In this document: one piece after another, positions 37,656 through 48,410 of the stretch
How the letters are laid out: every line of letters begins with the position of its first letter
How positions within the stretch are numbered: position 1 is the first letter of the stretch
Assembly (NCBI RefSeq): GCF_001411475.1
Contig: NZ_LLWH01000101.1
Location: forward strand, 1 to 48,410
Length of the DNA: 48,410 bases
Direction of reading: 5' to 3'
Origin: Pseudomonas endophytica
GTDB taxonomy: Bacteria > Pseudomonadota > Gammaproteobacteria > Pseudomonadales > Pseudomonadaceae
Made by a program: the position numbers and the translations under genes
Notes under the pieces: model-generated
What the model was told of the DNA's origin: nothing
Databases searched by the model: none
Seen by the model: the letters and a program-made list of their open reading frames with translations, nothing else

Positions 37656-38843
37656 TCAAGAAGCCAGCGGCACGACTTGCCACAAGCCGTTCTGCTGAAT
37701 CAATTGGCGGTCGCAGTCTGCATCTTGTGCAGCGGACTGTGGCTGCCCAGGCAACGCCTGAACCACTCGCTGACCTTCACTGCGAAGCTGGCAAACCTGC
37801 TGCCAGAGTGCCGCATCAGTGCTGTCGGGCATCCAGATACCGCCAGACGGTAACTCGACTTCAGCACGCCCCAGGGTTACTAGGGTTTTCAAATCGGTCG
37901 AAAAGCCGGTTGCCGGACGGGCACGCCCAAATACAGCTCCGATATCGTCATAACGACCGCCCTGAGCGATGGAATCTCCAACGCCCGGAACAAACACCGC
38001 AAACACTACGCCTGTGTGGTAGTGATACCCACGCAACTCACCCAGGTCAAAGTACAGCGGCAACTGCGGGAAACGCACAGACAACCGCTCGGCGATAGCC
38101 TGCAAGTCGTCCAGAGCAGCCATGACCTGGGCCGGAGCCTTGGCCAGACGCTCACGTGCAGCAACCAGCACCTCACGGCCGCCACACAAACCAACCAAGG
38201 CCTGAAGCATGTCTGCCAAATCGACTGGCAAACCTTCGGTCAAGGCCGTTACTTCGTCGATCGCCTTGCGTTGCAGGGCGTCGAATAATTGTTGTTCCAC
38301 TTCAACCGACAGGTTGGCCGCACGGGCCAGCCCACGATAAATACCCACATGCCCCAAGTCCATGTGCACATCTGGCACATCCGCCAGTTGCAGCATAGCC
38401 AGCATCAGGCTGATAACTTCAACATCGCTGCTCGGGCTGGCATCGCCATACAACTCAGCGCCCAACTGGATCGGGCTGCGCGAGGATGACAATGCACGCG
38501 GCTGAGCATGCAACACACTACCGGCGTAGCACAGACGGCTTGGGCCTTCATGACGCAAGGTATGCGCATCAATGCGCGCCACTTGCGGCGTGATGTCGGC
38601 ACGAAAACCCATCTGGCGACCCGTCTTAGGGTCAATAACCTTAAAGGTCCGCAAGTCGAGGTCTTGGCCTGCGCCTGTCAGCAGAGACTCCAAGTATTCG
38701 ATATGCGGGGTGACGACGAACTCATAGCCCCAGCTCTGGAACAGATCCAACACCTGACGCCGCGCAACCTCAATACGCGCTGCTTCAGGTGGAAGTACTT
38801 CTTCGATGCCATCTGGCAGAAGCCAGCGGTCTACCGTTGCCAT
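37656..38843 (-). CDS. hisZ: ATP phosphoribosyltransferase regulatory subunit
   Basis: 395 residues, a paralogue of histidyl-tRNA synthetase that lacks aminoacylation activity and is required by short-form HisG in the first step of histidine synthesis. The N-terminus [16 protein letters not shown] is the HisZ signature. [17 protein letters not shown] and [12 protein letters not shown] correspond to class II synthetase motif 2. hisG itself is not in the window. Confidence 0.95.
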   Translation of the reverse strand: MATVDRWLLPDGIEEVLPPEAARIEVARRQVLDLFQSWGYEFVVTPHIEYLESLLTGAGQDLDLRTFKVIDPKTGRQMGFRADITPQVARIDAHTLRHEGPSRLCYAGSVLHAQPRALSSSRSPIQLGAELYGDASPSSDVEVISLMLAMLQLADVPDVHMDLGHVGIYRGLARAANLSVEVEQQLFDALQRKAIDEVTALTEGLPVDLADMLQALVGLCGGREVLVAARERLAKAPAQVMAALDDLQAIAERLSVRFPQLPLYFDLGELRGYHYHTGVVFAVFVPGVGDSIAQGGRYDDIGAVFGRARPATGFSTDLKTLVTLGRAEVELPSGGIWMPDSTDAALWQQVCQLRSEGQRVVQALPGQPQSAAQDADCDRQLIQQNGLWQVVPLAS

Positions 38844-39017
38844 TACGCCATTCCCCTATGATCCGGGCGGCCAGCCAAGAGGCGAGCCTTGAGTAAAGCA
38901 GAACGTGGCTGCGTCTTTAGCGCGCACAGCAAAAAAGCCCAAATGACAGGCTCAGCACATTCCTCGAAAAATCTACCGACGCTGTCACAGCCATTCGGTC
39001 AATCAAACCTGCAGACG

Positions 39018-39042
39018 CAAAAAAGCCGGGAATTTCCCGGCT
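39018..39042 (-). terminator. Terminator of the amiB-mutL-miaA-hfq-hflXKC operon
   Basis: The minus strand reads AGCCGGG-AAATT-CCCGGCT followed by TTTTTGCG: a 7-bp stem and an immediate T run, about 150 bases after the hflC stop. Confidence 0.85.
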
Positions 39043-39128
39043 GCCGCATCATACACTCGTTTTCTAAAAGGATCACCCCGCGAGGCAATTTGCCCGCCCG
39101 ACGGAGTGAATGCAGAGGATGCGTTTTG

Positions 39129-39183
39129 CTGTAGGAGCGAGCCTTAGAAGATCAAAAGATCGCGAGCAAGCTTGCTCCTACAG
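39129..39183. repeat. REP variant (GAGCGAGC class) after hflC
   Basis: CTGTAGGAGCGAGCCTT and AAGCTTGCTCCTACAG enclose GATCAAAAGATC with GCGAGC. It lies directly downstream of the hflC stop codon. Confidence 0.85.
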
Positions 39184-39193
39184 ATTTACAGAT

Positions 39194-40066
39194 TTACTGC
39201 GGCTTGGACTTGTCCATGTAGCGGAAGAACTCGCTGCTTGGGTCTAGGACCAATACGTCGCTCTTGTTCGCAAAGCTTTCGCGGTAAGCGCGCAGGCTGC
39301 GATAGAACTTGTAGAACTCTTGGTCCTGAGCATAAGCCTTAGAGTAAATCGCCGCTGCTTGGGCATCGCCATCACCGCGTGCTTCTTCAGACTGACGATA
39401 AGCCTCAGCCACCAGAACACGACGTTGACGATCGGCGTCAGCACGAATGCCTTCTGCCAGCTCGTTACCCTTAGCCCGGTGCTCGCGTGCTTCACGCTCA
39501 CGCTCGGTGCTCATACGTTCGAAAACGCTGCGGTTAACTTCTTTTGGCAGATCAATAGCCTTAACGCGAACGTCGACCACTTCAATGCCCAGCTCTTTTT
39601 CAGCCATTTTGTTCAGCGATGCCGTGATGTCAGCCATCAGTGCATCACGCTCACCCGACACTACTTCGTGCAGCGTGCGCTTACCGAACTGGTCACGCAG
39701 ACCGGATTCCAGACGACGCGACAAACGCTCGTCAGCAATCTGTTTCATGCCCGAGGTGGCGGTGTAGTAACGCTCTGCATCTTTAACGCGCCACTTGGCA
39801 AAGGCATCAACCATAACCGCTTTCTTTTCCAGCGTCAGAAAACGCTGAGTCGGCGCATCCAGAGTCATCAGGCGGGCGTCGAACTTGCGCACCTGGTTAA
39901 CGTAAGGAATTTTCACATGCAGGCCCGGCTGTACATCGGCCTGAACCACACGGCCGAAGCGCAGCAGTACGGCACGCTCTGTTTGCGAGACGATGTAGAA
40001 GCTGTTCCAGGCAACGATCGCCACGACAACGGCAACAATAAGGGCGATCAGCGATTTATTGCTCAT
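39194..40066 (-). CDS. hflC: HflC, FtsH-protease modulator (SPFH protein)
   Basis: 290 residues. A single N-terminal membrane helix (IALIVAVVVAIVAWNSFYIV, residues 6-25) anchors a large periplasmic SPFH/prohibitin domain. The FYKFYRSLRAYRESF segment near the end is typical of HflC. It forms the HflKC cage around FtsH and restrains its proteolysis of membrane proteins. The start overlaps the hflK stop by 1 base. Confidence 0.96.
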   Translation of the reverse strand: MSNKSLIALIVAVVVAIVAWNSFYIVSQTERAVLLRFGRVVQADVQPGLHVKIPYVNQVRKFDARLMTLDAPTQRFLTLEKKAVMVDAFAKWRVKDAERYYTATSGMKQIADERLSRRLESGLRDQFGKRTLHEVVSGERDALMADITASLNKMAEKELGIEVVDVRVKAIDLPKEVNRSVFERMSTEREREAREHRAKGNELAEGIRADADRQRRVLVAEAYRQSEEARGDGDAQAAAIYSKAYAQDQEFYKFYRSLRAYRESFANKSDVLVLDPSSEFFRYMDKSKPQ

Positions 40067-41250
40067 CAGCGGCTCTCCCTGGTACGCGGTGGTGTCGGCA
40101 TATCGGTATTGCTGTGCGTGCCAGCATCAGAACTGCTCGAAGACGCTGCCGAACCGGCTGCCGTGGTGCTGCCACCCGAACGACCATCAATCATTTTGTC
40201 TAACGGCAAGTACAGCAGGTTGCTTTGGCCGTCTTTGTTGCCGGTCACAAGCACTTTGCTGGTGTTGCTGTAGACATCCTGCATGGTGTCCAAGTACAGA
40301 CGGTCACGGGTTACGTCAGGATTTTTACGGTACTCAGCCACCAATTTAGTAAAGCGATCCGCTTCACCTTTGGCGCGAGAAACCACTTCATCACGGTAAC
40401 CGTTGGCATCTTCAATGATGCGCTGAGCTTGACCACGAGCTTCCGGCACAACGCCATTGGCGTAGCTTTCAGCTTGGTTACGGGCACGTTGCTCGTCTTC
40501 ACGGGCACGGATCACGTCATCAAAGGCCTCTTGCACTTCACGCGGCGCAGCAGCGTTCTGTACGTTGACCTGAGTCACGGTAATACCGGTCTTGTAGGTA
40601 TCGAGGAAGCGCTGCAAGCGATCCTTGATTTCTACCGCCATTTGTTCACGACCATCCGTCAGCACCTGATCCATCGAGGTGGAACCCACGACATGGCGCA
40701 AGGCACTGTCAGTGGCTTGTTGCAGGCTGATTTCTGGTTGATCAACGTTCAGCACGAAGTCGCGCAGGTTGCTGATCTTGTACTGCACGGTCAGCGGCAC
40801 TTCGACGATGTTTTCGTCTTCTGTGAGCATCTGGCCCTGCTTAGTGTACGCACGCTCACGCGTCACGTTTTCCATGTACTTTTTGTCGAACGGCGGCAAG
40901 AAGATGTTCAGACCCGGCCCAACCGTGTCGTAGTACTTGCCCAGGCGCAGCACCACGGCTTGCTCCTGTTCGTCGACAACATAGACCGCGCTGTACAACC
41001 AAACGGCTGCCATCACGACCAATACTAGGCCGAGTACACCGAAGCCTGCGCTCTTACCGCCCGAGCCACCTTCGTTGCCACCACCGCCAGTACGTTTTTT
41101 TCCACCACCGAACAACCCATTCAGGCTTTCCTGCAGCTTTCGGAAGGCCTCGTCGAGATCCGGTGGTCCCTTACGGTCGCCATTTTTAGGGCGTTTGCTA
41201 CCCCAAGGATCTTGATTGTTCGAGTTGCCACCCGGCTCATTCCAAGCCAT
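40066..41250 (-). CDS. hflK: HflK, FtsH-protease modulator (SPFH protein)
   Basis: 394 residues from the ATG at 41250 (MAWNEPGGNSNNQDPW), preceded by TGGAG. The N-terminal cytoplasmic part is Gly-rich (FGGGKKRTGGGGNEGGSGG). The membrane helix is near residues 64-86, and the SPFH domain begins at VDEQEQAVVLRLGKY. The C-terminal ~35 residues are Ser/Gly-rich. Partner of HflC. Confidence 0.96.
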   Translation of the reverse strand: MAWNEPGGNSNNQDPWGSKRPKNGDRKGPPDLDEAFRKLQESLNGLFGGGKKRTGGGGNEGGSGGKSAGFGVLGLVLVVMAAVWLYSAVYVVDEQEQAVVLRLGKYYDTVGPGLNIFLPPFDKKYMENVTRERAYTKQGQMLTEDENIVEVPLTVQYKISNLRDFVLNVDQPEISLQQATDSALRHVVGSTSMDQVLTDGREQMAVEIKDRLQRFLDTYKTGITVTQVNVQNAAAPREVQEAFDDVIRAREDEQRARNQAESYANGVVPEARGQAQRIIEDANGYRDEVVSRAKGEADRFTKLVAEYRKNPDVTRDRLYLDTMQDVYSNTSKVLVTGNKDGQSNLLYLPLDKMIDGRSGGSTTAAGSAASSSSSDAGTHSNTDMPTPPRTRESR

Positions 41251-41346
41251 AGCGCTCTCCATCTGATAAAGCAAAGACGCGCCCACGGCGCGCCGACCAA
41301 TGCTACAGAATGCCTACCACAGCGGCACGGCCGCTTTGAGAGGCTT

Positions 41347-42648
<1,302 letters not shown>

Positions 42649-42660
42649 AGGAGACTCCTA

Positions 42661-42921
42661 TCAAGCGTTACCTGGTTCAGCGTCTGCCAGATCGGATTCG
42701 CTTGCGCTAGGCAGACGAATTGGACGTACCGGCACTACTGTTGAGATAGCGTGTTTGTAAACCATTTGGCTCACAGTATTTTTCAGCAGGATCACGAACT
42801 GGTCGAAGGACTCGATCGTCCCCTGCAGTTTGATACCGTTGACTAGGTAGATGGAAACGCCAACCTTCTCTTTACGCAATGTATTCAAGTAAGGGTCTTG
42901 TAGCGAATGCCCTTTTGACAT
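42661..42921 (-). CDS. hfq: RNA chaperone Hfq
   Basis: 86 residues from the ATG at 42921 ([18 protein letters not shown]), with CAGGAG upstream. The Sm1 motif is in [21 protein letters not shown] and the Sm2 motif in [10 protein letters not shown]. The C-terminal tail is short and acidic ([14 protein letters not shown]), as in Pseudomonas. It pairs small RNAs with target messages and, with Crc, silences catabolic genes. Confidence 0.98.
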   Translation of the reverse strand: MSKGHSLQDPYLNTLRKEKVGVSIYLVNGIKLQGTIESFDQFVILLKNTVSQMVYKHAISTVVPVRPIRLPSASESDLADAEPGNA

Positions 42922-43004
42922 ATGCCGCACTCCTGTAAGGATAAAAAATAGAAACAAAAATTAGATGGCTGTGTCGCCATACCCATAGGATAGACGGCAA
43001 TTTC

Positions 43005-43991
43005 CTAGACTCCGCTCAATATGGAGACCGATTCTAGGTATTTCAAGGCTCGTGGCAGATTGTCGCAGTCTAGGCTGTCCAGCCAATGTAGATCATCCCA
43101 ACTGCGCAACCAAGTGAACTGACGTTTAGCTAATTGGCGCGTGGCGATAATCCCGCGCTCCTGCATCTCGGCTGCCGTCAGCTTGCCGTCCAGATAATCC
43201 CAAACTTGGCGGTAACCCACTGCACGTATAGACGGCAACCCTGCATGCAGGTCACTTCTATTACGCAGAGCTAAGACCTCGTCGATGAACCCCTGTTCCA
43301 GCATTTGCACGAATCTTTGTGCGATTCTTTCATGCAGCACCTGCCGGTTCGCCGGAGCGATGGCCAGTTGGGCGACAGTATAGGGCAATTGCCCGCCTCC
43401 AGAGGCGGCTGCTTGAGTAGATTCTTCAGATTGTTTCTGACGGTGGGCGGTCATGCTCTGACCACTGACCCGATAAACCTCTAAGGCGCGAGTCAGACGC
43501 TGCGGATCATTGGGGTGAATGCGCGCCGCAGACTCAGGGTCAATCGTCGCCAACTCATCATGCAACGCCTGCCAGCCAAGACGTTGCGCTTGTTCTTCAA
43601 TCTGCGCACGCACCTGCGGATCGGCCGCTGGCATGTCAGCCAGGCCCTCAAGCAACGCCTTGTAATACAACATCGTACCGCCCACCAGCAGCGGAATATT
43701 TCCGCGTGCGGTGATTTGGGCCATGGACTGCAGCGCATCACGGCGAAAATCAGCCGCTGAATAACTCTCGGCGGGGTCGATGATGTCGATCAACTGATGC
43801 GGATGGGCGGCCAAAATTTCTTTTGATGGTTTGGCCGTACCAATGTCCATGCCGCGAAAAACCAGTGCCGAGTCGACACTCACCAGCTCACACGGCAACA
43901 CTTTGCTCAGCTCAATCGCCAAGTCAGTTTTGCCAGCAGCGGTCGGGCCCATCAAAAAAATGGCCGGAGGTAAAACCTTGGAACCTGTCAT
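43005..43991 (-). CDS. miaA: tRNA dimethylallyltransferase MiaA
   Basis: 328 residues from the ATG at 43991 ([15 protein letters not shown]). Adds a dimethylallyl group to A37 of tRNAs reading U-starting codons. The P-loop is GPTAAGKT near residues 15-22, followed by [38 protein letters not shown] and [16 protein letters not shown] are further family motifs. The ATG overlaps the mutL TGA by 1 base. Confidence 0.97.
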   Translation of the reverse strand: MTGSKVLPPAIFLMGPTAAGKTDLAIELSKVLPCELVSVDSALVFRGMDIGTAKPSKEILAAHPHQLIDIIDPAESYSAADFRRDALQSMAQITARGNIPLLVGGTMLYYKALLEGLADMPAADPQVRAQIEEQAQRLGWQALHDELATIDPESAARIHPNDPQRLTRALEVYRVSGQSMTAHRQKQSEESTQAAASGGGQLPYTVAQLAIAPANRQVLHERIAQRFVQMLEQGFIDEVLALRNRSDLHAGLPSIRAVGYRQVWDYLDGKLTAAEMQERGIIATRQLAKRQFTWLRSWDDLHWLDSLDCDNLPRALKYLESVSILSGV

Positions 43992-45904
43992 CAGCGACCG
44001 CGCAAAAAGAGTTTGTCCAAGTCGTCCAGACCCATCTGGGTCCAAGTGGGACGACCATGATTGCACTGACCACTGCGCTCGGTGTTTTCCATATCTCGCA
44101 ACAAACCGTTCATTTCCGGTATTGCTAAGCGCCGATTAGCTCTTATCGCACCGTGGCAGGCCATGGTGCCGAGCAGTTCATTGAGGTGAGCCTGAATCCG
44201 GTCGCTGGTGCCGTATTCCATCAAATCGGCCAACACGTCATGTACCAGACGCTGCGCCTCGGCCTGTTTGAGCAACGCCGGAATCTGGCGAATCGCCAGC
44301 GATTCCGGCCCCAGCCGTTGCAATTCAAAACCAAGACGGCGGAACCAGTCTGCGTGTTCTTCAGCGCAATCTGCCTCGCGCTGACTCACGGCAATCGACT
44401 CAGGCACCAGCAACGGCTGGCCGCTCAAGCCTTCGCTGGCCATCGCAATTTTGAGGCGCTCATACATGATCCGCTCGTGAGCCGCGTGCATGTCCACCAA
44501 CACCAGCCCGTGAGCGTTTTCAGCCAAGATATAAATGCCCTTAAGCTGCGCCAGTGCAAAGCCCAATGGCGGAATATCACCCTGGCCCTCGGGCATCGGC
44601 GCTGCGTTGGCTTCGGGCAAAGGCGCGAAGAATTCGCGGTACGCATTTTTCGCTTCAGCGGCCGGTACAGAAGGTGTCGAAGACGGCGGACGATAGTAAG
44701 ACTGATAACCCGCCCCGGCCCCAGAACCTGGCACATGCGCGGCCGGTGCCGCTTGAGGCTGCTCAAGCAGATGAGTCGCCAAGCGCATTTCGCCCTGCGG
44801 GCCGAACTCTCCGGCGTCGAGACCCGTTGGGCGTTCAGCCCCCGGGACCGGCGCAGGCGCGGCTAACTGGTCTTCGGGGCGCACATCGCCCAACGCTCGG
44901 TGCAATGTGCCGTATAAAAAGTCATGCACCATTCGCCCGTCACGGAAGCGCACTTCGTGTTTGGTCGGGTGAACGTTGACGTCGACCACCGAAGGGTCAA
45001 CTTCAAAAAACAACACAAACGTGGGGTGCCGACCGTTAAACAGCACATCGCGGTACGCCTGACGCACCGCGTGCGCCACCAGCTTGTCGCGGACGGCGCG
45101 ACCATTCACATAAAAATATTGCAGGTCGGCCTGGCTGCGGGAAAAGGTCGGCAAGCCTACCCACCCCCACAAATGCAGACCGTTGCGTTCCACTTCGATG
45201 GGCAGTGCCTGTTCCAAAAACGCCGGGCCACACACCGCCGCCACACGCCGGGCGCGAGCGATGTCGTCGTGGGCCTCGTGCAGATTGAGAATACTTTTGC
45301 CGTTGTGACGCAGGTTAAATGCCACATCAAAGCGCGCTAACGCCAAGCGTTTGATCACTTCTTGCAGGTGATCGAATTCGGTTTTTTCGGTCTTGAGAAA
45401 TTTGCGCCGCGCCGGAGTGTTAAAAAACAGATCACGGACTTCGACCGATGTACCGACCGGGTGCGCCGCAGGCTGAACCCGCGGAGCCATGTCGCGGCCT
45501 TCGGTTTCGACCTGCCACGCCTGATCGGCGCCGCGGGTACGCGAGGTCAAGGTTAGGCGCGCTACCGAACTGATCGACGCCAGCGCCTCCCCACGAAAGC
45601 CCAAGCTCATCACCCGCTCAAGGTCTTCAAGGTCGCGAATCTTGCTGGTAGCGTGCCGAGCCAATGCCAGCGGTAAGTCGTCACTGGAAATACCGCTGCC
45701 GTCATCACGCACCCGCAGCAGCTTGACCCCGGCCTGCTCAACATCAACATCAATGCGCTTGGCACCGGAGTCGAGGCTGTTCTCTAGCAACTCTTTGATC
45801 ACCGAGGCTGGGCGCTCAACCACTTCACCTGCGGCAATTTGGTTGGCCAGGCGCGGGCTAAGCAGTTCAATGCGCGTGCTGCTACTCAACACCTCATCAC
45901 TCAT
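43991..45904 (-). CDS. mutL: DNA mismatch repair protein MutL
   Basis: 637 residues. The N-terminal GHKL ATPase contains [27 protein letters not shown] and [12 protein letters not shown] Pro/Ala-rich linker spans about residues 335-440. The C-terminal dimerisation domain carries [12 protein letters not shown] near 469-482, matching the endonuclease motif DQHA(X)2E(X)4E. This MutL is therefore the nicking type, expected in Pseudomonas, which lacks MutH. It overlaps amiB by 4 bases. Confidence 0.97.
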   Translation of the reverse strand: MSDEVLSSSTRIELLSPRLANQIAAGEVVERPASVIKELLENSLDSGAKRIDVDVEQAGVKLLRVRDDGSGISSDDLPLALARHATSKIRDLEDLERVMSLGFRGEALASISSVARLTLTSRTRGADQAWQVETEGRDMAPRVQPAAHPVGTSVEVRDLFFNTPARRKFLKTEKTEFDHLQEVIKRLALARFDVAFNLRHNGKSILNLHEAHDDIARARRVAAVCGPAFLEQALPIEVERNGLHLWGWVGLPTFSRSQADLQYFYVNGRAVRDKLVAHAVRQAYRDVLFNGRHPTFVLFFEVDPSVVDVNVHPTKHEVRFRDGRMVHDFLYGTLHRALGDVRPEDQLAAPAPVPGAERPTGLDAGEFGPQGEMRLATHLLEQPQAAPAAHVPGSGAGAGYQSYYRPPSSTPSVPAAEAKNAYREFFAPLPEANAAPMPEGQGDIPPLGFALAQLKGIYILAENAHGLVLVDMHAAHERIMYERLKIAMASEGLSGQPLLVPESIAVSQREADCAEEHADWFRRLGFELQRLGPESLAIRQIPALLKQAEAQRLVHDVLADLMEYGTSDRIQAHLNELLGTMACHGAIRANRRLAIPEMNGLLRDMENTERSGQCNHGRPTWTQMGLDDLDKLFLRGR

Positions 45905-47328
45905 TGCTTGGATACCAGCTCGGTGGCCGGAATGCTCAAATTTTGACCAATCTTGAGTTCGTCGGTTTTCAAACCGTTGCTAGAGCGCAGCGTCGCCACG
46001 CCCACTTGATAGCGCACCGCAATCATCGCCAGGGTTTCGCCGGGGCGAACCGTGTGCTCGCGAGTACCTTGGGCAATTTTGCCAGTGTCACGCAGCCAAG
46101 CTATGTAAGTGCCAGGTGGCGGATTTTGCTGGAAGAATTGGCGCACACCGCTGCTGATCGAGCGCGCCAGTGCTTGCTGGTGGCTAGACGAGGACAGTTT
46201 CGAGGCCTCGTTAGCGTTAGAAATAAACCCGGTTTCGACGAGAATCGACGGAATATCAGGCGACTTAAGCACCATAAACCCGGCCTGTTCCACGCGCTGT
46301 TTGTGCAGCGGCGTTACCCGGCCAATGTTGCTCAGTACCTTTTGGCCCACGTTGAGGCTGGAAGTCAAAGAGGCAGTCATCGACAGGTCAAGCAGTACGC
46401 CCGCAAGCATTTTGTCTTTGTCATCGAGGCTGACGTTGCCCGCACCGCCGATCAAGTCAGAGCGGTTTTCGCTGTCAGCCAACCAACGTGCTGTCTCAGA
46501 GGTGGCGCCGCGTTCAGACAAGGCAAACACCGACGCACCAAAGGCCGCCCTAGACGGGGCAGCATCGGCGTGGATCGACACAAATAGGTCAGCACCTTTT
46601 TTACGGGCGATCTCGGTACGCCCACGTAGCGGAATAAAGTAGTCGCCGGTACGGGTCAACTCAGCCCTAAAGCCTCGCATGCCGTTGATCTGGCGCTGCA
46701 ACTCTTTGGCAATCGCCAACACCACGTTTTTCTCGCGTTGTCCGGCAGAGCCGGAGGCGCCAGGGTCTTCACCGCCGTGACCGGGGTCAATGACGACGAT
46801 AATCTCGCGCTTGCCACTCGGCACGGCCGGCAGTTTGATCTCAGGCTGGGCCGGCGTTACCGGCACCGCAGGCACCTTGGCCACCGTCGTTGCAGGCAAG
46901 CTTGGCGTCAGATCAGCGCCTTGGTCGAACAAGTCGACCACCAAGCGATTACCGTATTGAGCATTAGGCGCCAGCACAAAGCTTTTAGGCGTGACCGCTT
47001 TTTTCAAGTCGATCACCACCCGCAAATCGGTCGGTGTGCGTTGTGCCGAGCGCAGGCTGGTGATCGGCGTGTTGGCCGTTGCCACATTCAAAGGCCCCGC
47101 CAGCGTAGCGCCGTTGATATCAATCACCAGACGATCCGGCGCTGTCAGCGTGAACACGCTATGTTGCACCGGCCCGGTCAGGTCGAATACCAGCCGCGTG
47201 TTGTCCGGGGCGCGCCACAAACGCACGCTTTTAACCTGTGTTGCCGCCCAAGCATTCACCGCCATGACACTGAGCAACACACCCACAACACTCACTAACG
47301 CGCGAAAGCGCATACCAAACCCCATCAT
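45901..47328 (-). CDS. amiB: N-acetylmuramoyl-L-alanine amidase AmiB/AmiC type
   Basis: Secreted cell-wall amidase acting in daughter-cell separation. Signal peptide ([21 protein letters not shown]), then an AMIN domain (about residues 35-150), a Pro-rich linker, and an Amidase_3 catalytic domain with zinc ligands in [15 protein letters not shown], an Glu in REKNVVLA, and His in [15 protein letters not shown] carries the catalytic Glu. A C-terminal LysM domain ([19 protein letters not shown]) follows. Start is uncertain: ATG at 47328 (overlapping the tsaE stop), 47325 or 47313; 47313 has GGGG upstream. Confidence 0.94.
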   Translation of the reverse strand: MMGFGMRFRALVSVVGVLLSVMAVNAWAATQVKSVRLWRAPDNTRLVFDLTGPVQHSVFTLTAPDRLVIDINGATLAGPLNVATANTPITSLRSAQRTPTDLRVVIDLKKAVTPKSFVLAPNAQYGNRLVVDLFDQGADLTPSLPATTVAKVPAVPVTPAQPEIKLPAVPSGKREIIVVIDPGHGGEDPGASGSAGQREKNVVLAIAKELQRQINGMRGFRAELTRTGDYFIPLRGRTEIARKKGADLFVSIHADAAPSRAAFGASVFALSERGATSETARWLADSENRSDLIGGAGNVSLDDKDKMLAGVLLDLSMTASLTSSLNVGQKVLSNIGRVTPLHKQRVEQAGFMVLKSPDIPSILVETGFISNANEASKLSSSSHQQALARSISSGVRQFFQQNPPPGTYIAWLRDTGKIAQGTREHTVRPGETLAMIAVRYQVGVATLRSSNGLKTDELKIGQNLSIPATELVSKQ

Positions 47329-47798
47329 TATTTGTATTCCAGCGCCACTTCGGCGCACCAAGACTCGCCACGCGCGCCTTGAGGCGACAATGTCAGCTGG
47401 CGCCCAGTATTATGCTGCCCAATGGTAATGGTCAGGTCGGCCTTTGGCAAAAAGCCTGCACCTTGCTGGGGCCACTCAATCAAGCATAGGGCGTCTTCGT
47501 CGAAATAGTCGCGAATCCCCATAAATTCTAGTTCTTCGGGGTCGACCAACCGATAAAGGTCGAAATGAAATGCCCGAATGTCGTTAATTTCGTAAGGTTC
47601 GACCAAGGTAAACGTCGGGCTTTTAACCGCCCCTGTGTGCCCCAAACCGCGAATAATGCCGCGTGACAGAGTGGTTTTACCCGTCCCCAAGTCCCCTTCA
47701 AGAAAGATAAGGCCATGTCCTTGGGTGATACGAGCCAAATGCCCGCCAAAGGCGACCATGGCGTCTTCATTCGCCAAGTGCAGTGTTAATTCAGACAC
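47328..47798 (-). CDS. tsaE: tRNA threonylcarbamoyladenosine biosynthesis ATPase TsaE
   Basis: 156 residues; supports TsaB-TsaD in making t6A37 of ANN-decoding tRNAs. P-loop FLEGDLGTGKTTLSRG near residues 32-47, then SPTFTLVEPY and HFDLYRL, and LIEWPQQG. The start is GTG at 47798, inside the 3' end of nnrD (13-base overlap), so translation is probably coupled. Confidence 0.95.
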   Translation of the reverse strand: MSELTLHLANEDAMVAFGGHLARITQGHGLIFLEGDLGTGKTTLSRGIIRGLGHTGAVKSPTFTLVEPYEINDIRAFHFDLYRLVDPEELEFMGIRDYFDEDALCLIEWPQQGAGFLPKADLTITIGQHNTGRQLTLSPQGARGESWCAEVALEYK

Positions 47799-48410
47799 GG
47801 TGCTTGCTCCTCCAACAACTGACGAATGGCTGGAATCAAATCACTGGCCGCCAGCCCACGGCCCAATTGTCCTTGCTGTTCCCCTGCTTTCGCGTGCAAC
47901 CACACCGCTAGGCTCGCTGCCTCAAATGCACTCATGCCCTGGGCCAACAACGCCCCGACCACCCCTGCTAGCACATCACCCAACCCGGCCGTGGCCATCG
48001 CCGGATGCCCCTGCGTACACAGGGCCAATTCGCCGTCCAACCCTGCGATCAGCGTGCCTGCCCCTTTAAGAACACACACCGCTGAATATTTTTTAACTAG
48101 CGCGCGAGCCGCCGCTGGGCGATCTGCCTGCACCTGCTCGGTGCTTAGCCCTAGCAAACGCGCAGCCTCGCCGGGATGCGGAGTCAGCACAGCGCCTTGC
48201 GGCACAGCAAAGTCCGCGTTGGACAACTGATTCAACGCATCGGCATCCCACACTTGAGGAATTTTTGCCTGAACCGCAGCCGACAACAAACTCCGGCCCC
48301 ACGCGGCTTGCCCCAAGCCGGGCCCTAACACCAACACCGAAGCCTGAGCCAACACGCCCATCAGTTGATTAGCCGAAAGCACGCCCAAAGTCATCACCTC
48401 AGGCAAACGC
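47786..48410 (-). CDS. nnrD: ADP-dependent NAD(P)H-hydrate dehydratase, C-terminal part (cut by window edge)
   Basis: The last ~208 residues of the ribokinase-like dehydratase (YjeF C-terminal domain), which repairs hydrated NAD(P)H. VLGPGLGQAAWG, VWDADALNQL, VLTPHPGEAARLLG and ATAGLGDVLAGVVGAL are family motifs. An N-terminal epimerase domain (NnrE) may lie beyond the right edge. The gene heads the tsaE-amiB-mutL run. Confidence 0.93.
   Translation of the reverse strand, partial: RLPEVMTLGVLSANQLMGVLAQASVLVLGPGLGQAAWGRSLLSAAVQAKIPQVWDADALNQLSNADFAVPQGAVLTPHPGEAARLLGLSTEQVQADRPAAARALVKKYSAVCVLKGAGTLIAGLDGELALCTQGHPAMATAGLGDVLAGVVGALLAQGMSAFEAASLAVWLHAKAGEQQGQLGRGLAASDLIPAIRQLLEEQAPCLN

Larger units (their letters stand above)
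38844..39193. other. Gene-free stretch between hflC and hisZ
   Basis: No gene is visible on either strand. It contains an intrinsic terminator for the hfl operon (39018-39042) and a REP of the GAGCGAGC class (39129-39183). In P. aeruginosa a small DUF2065 gene occupies this interval; I do not see one here. Confidence 0.55.

Overview
The window reads as a chromosomal segment of a Pseudomonas, probably of the fluorescens/fragi type. The evidence is the order nnrD-tsaE-amiB-mutL-miaA-hfq-hflX-hflK-hflC, hisZ-purA, rnr-rlmB-rpsF-rpsR-(membrane protein)-rplI-dnaB, azurin, pncB-nadE and the bra branched-chain amino acid operon, together with about a dozen Pseudomonas-type REP palindromes built on GTAGGAGCTGCCG or GTAGGAGCGAGC. 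The species is inference; the genus is well supported.

Layout. 1-110: right end of an IS3-family insertion sequence lying a few bases from a REP. 257-1988: a CDF-family cation transporter and a YdfG-like short-chain dehydrogenase, both on the minus strand. 1989-2742: a gene-free, relatively AT-rich stretch holding a cluster of DnaA-box-like 9-mers. 2743-7898: the high-affinity branched-chain amino acid importer (braC, D, E, F, G on the minus strand). Its leader holds a textbook sigma-54 promoter and, about 220 bases upstream, an NtrC-type palindrome. 8256-12266: lysine/pipecolate catabolism (amaA, amaB) with a divergent LysR regulator whose last codons lie inside a REP. 12436-14481: pncB-nadE (NAD salvage). 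14691-15713: a short DUF1338 (HglS-like) metalloenzyme. 15777-16223: azurin. 16539-16733: a small charged protein. 16834-19140: YgiQ-type radical SAM protein.

19382-23470 is the main accessory gene: a 1362-residue protein resembling the large Pseudomonas 'dermonecrotic toxin domain' proteins. It has a central hydrophobic pair, an acidic linker and a C-terminal segment with SET-methyltransferase-like motifs. It is squeezed between housekeeping genes with no room for an immunity gene downstream.

23487-31114 is a replication/translation block on the minus strand (dnaB, rplI, membrane protein, rpsR, rpsF, rlmB, rnr), followed by a plus-strand tRNA-Leu(CAG) with its own promoter. 31318-33893 is a two-gene iron(III)-type ABC importer without an ATPase, behind a Fur-box-like palindrome. 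33963-35897 is a chemoreceptor. 36312-38843 is purA and hisZ. 39194-48410 is the hflC-hflK-hflX-hfq-miaA-mutL-amiB-tsaE-nnrD superoperon on the minus strand, running off the right edge within nnrD.

Strongest leads: the SET-like toxin, the sigma-54/NtrC control region of braC, and the DnaA-box cluster at 2148-2633. Weaker but checkable: the DUF1338 enzyme near lysine catabolism, the REP-derived C-terminus of the LysR regulator, and the altered metal-site motifs of the CDF transporter.
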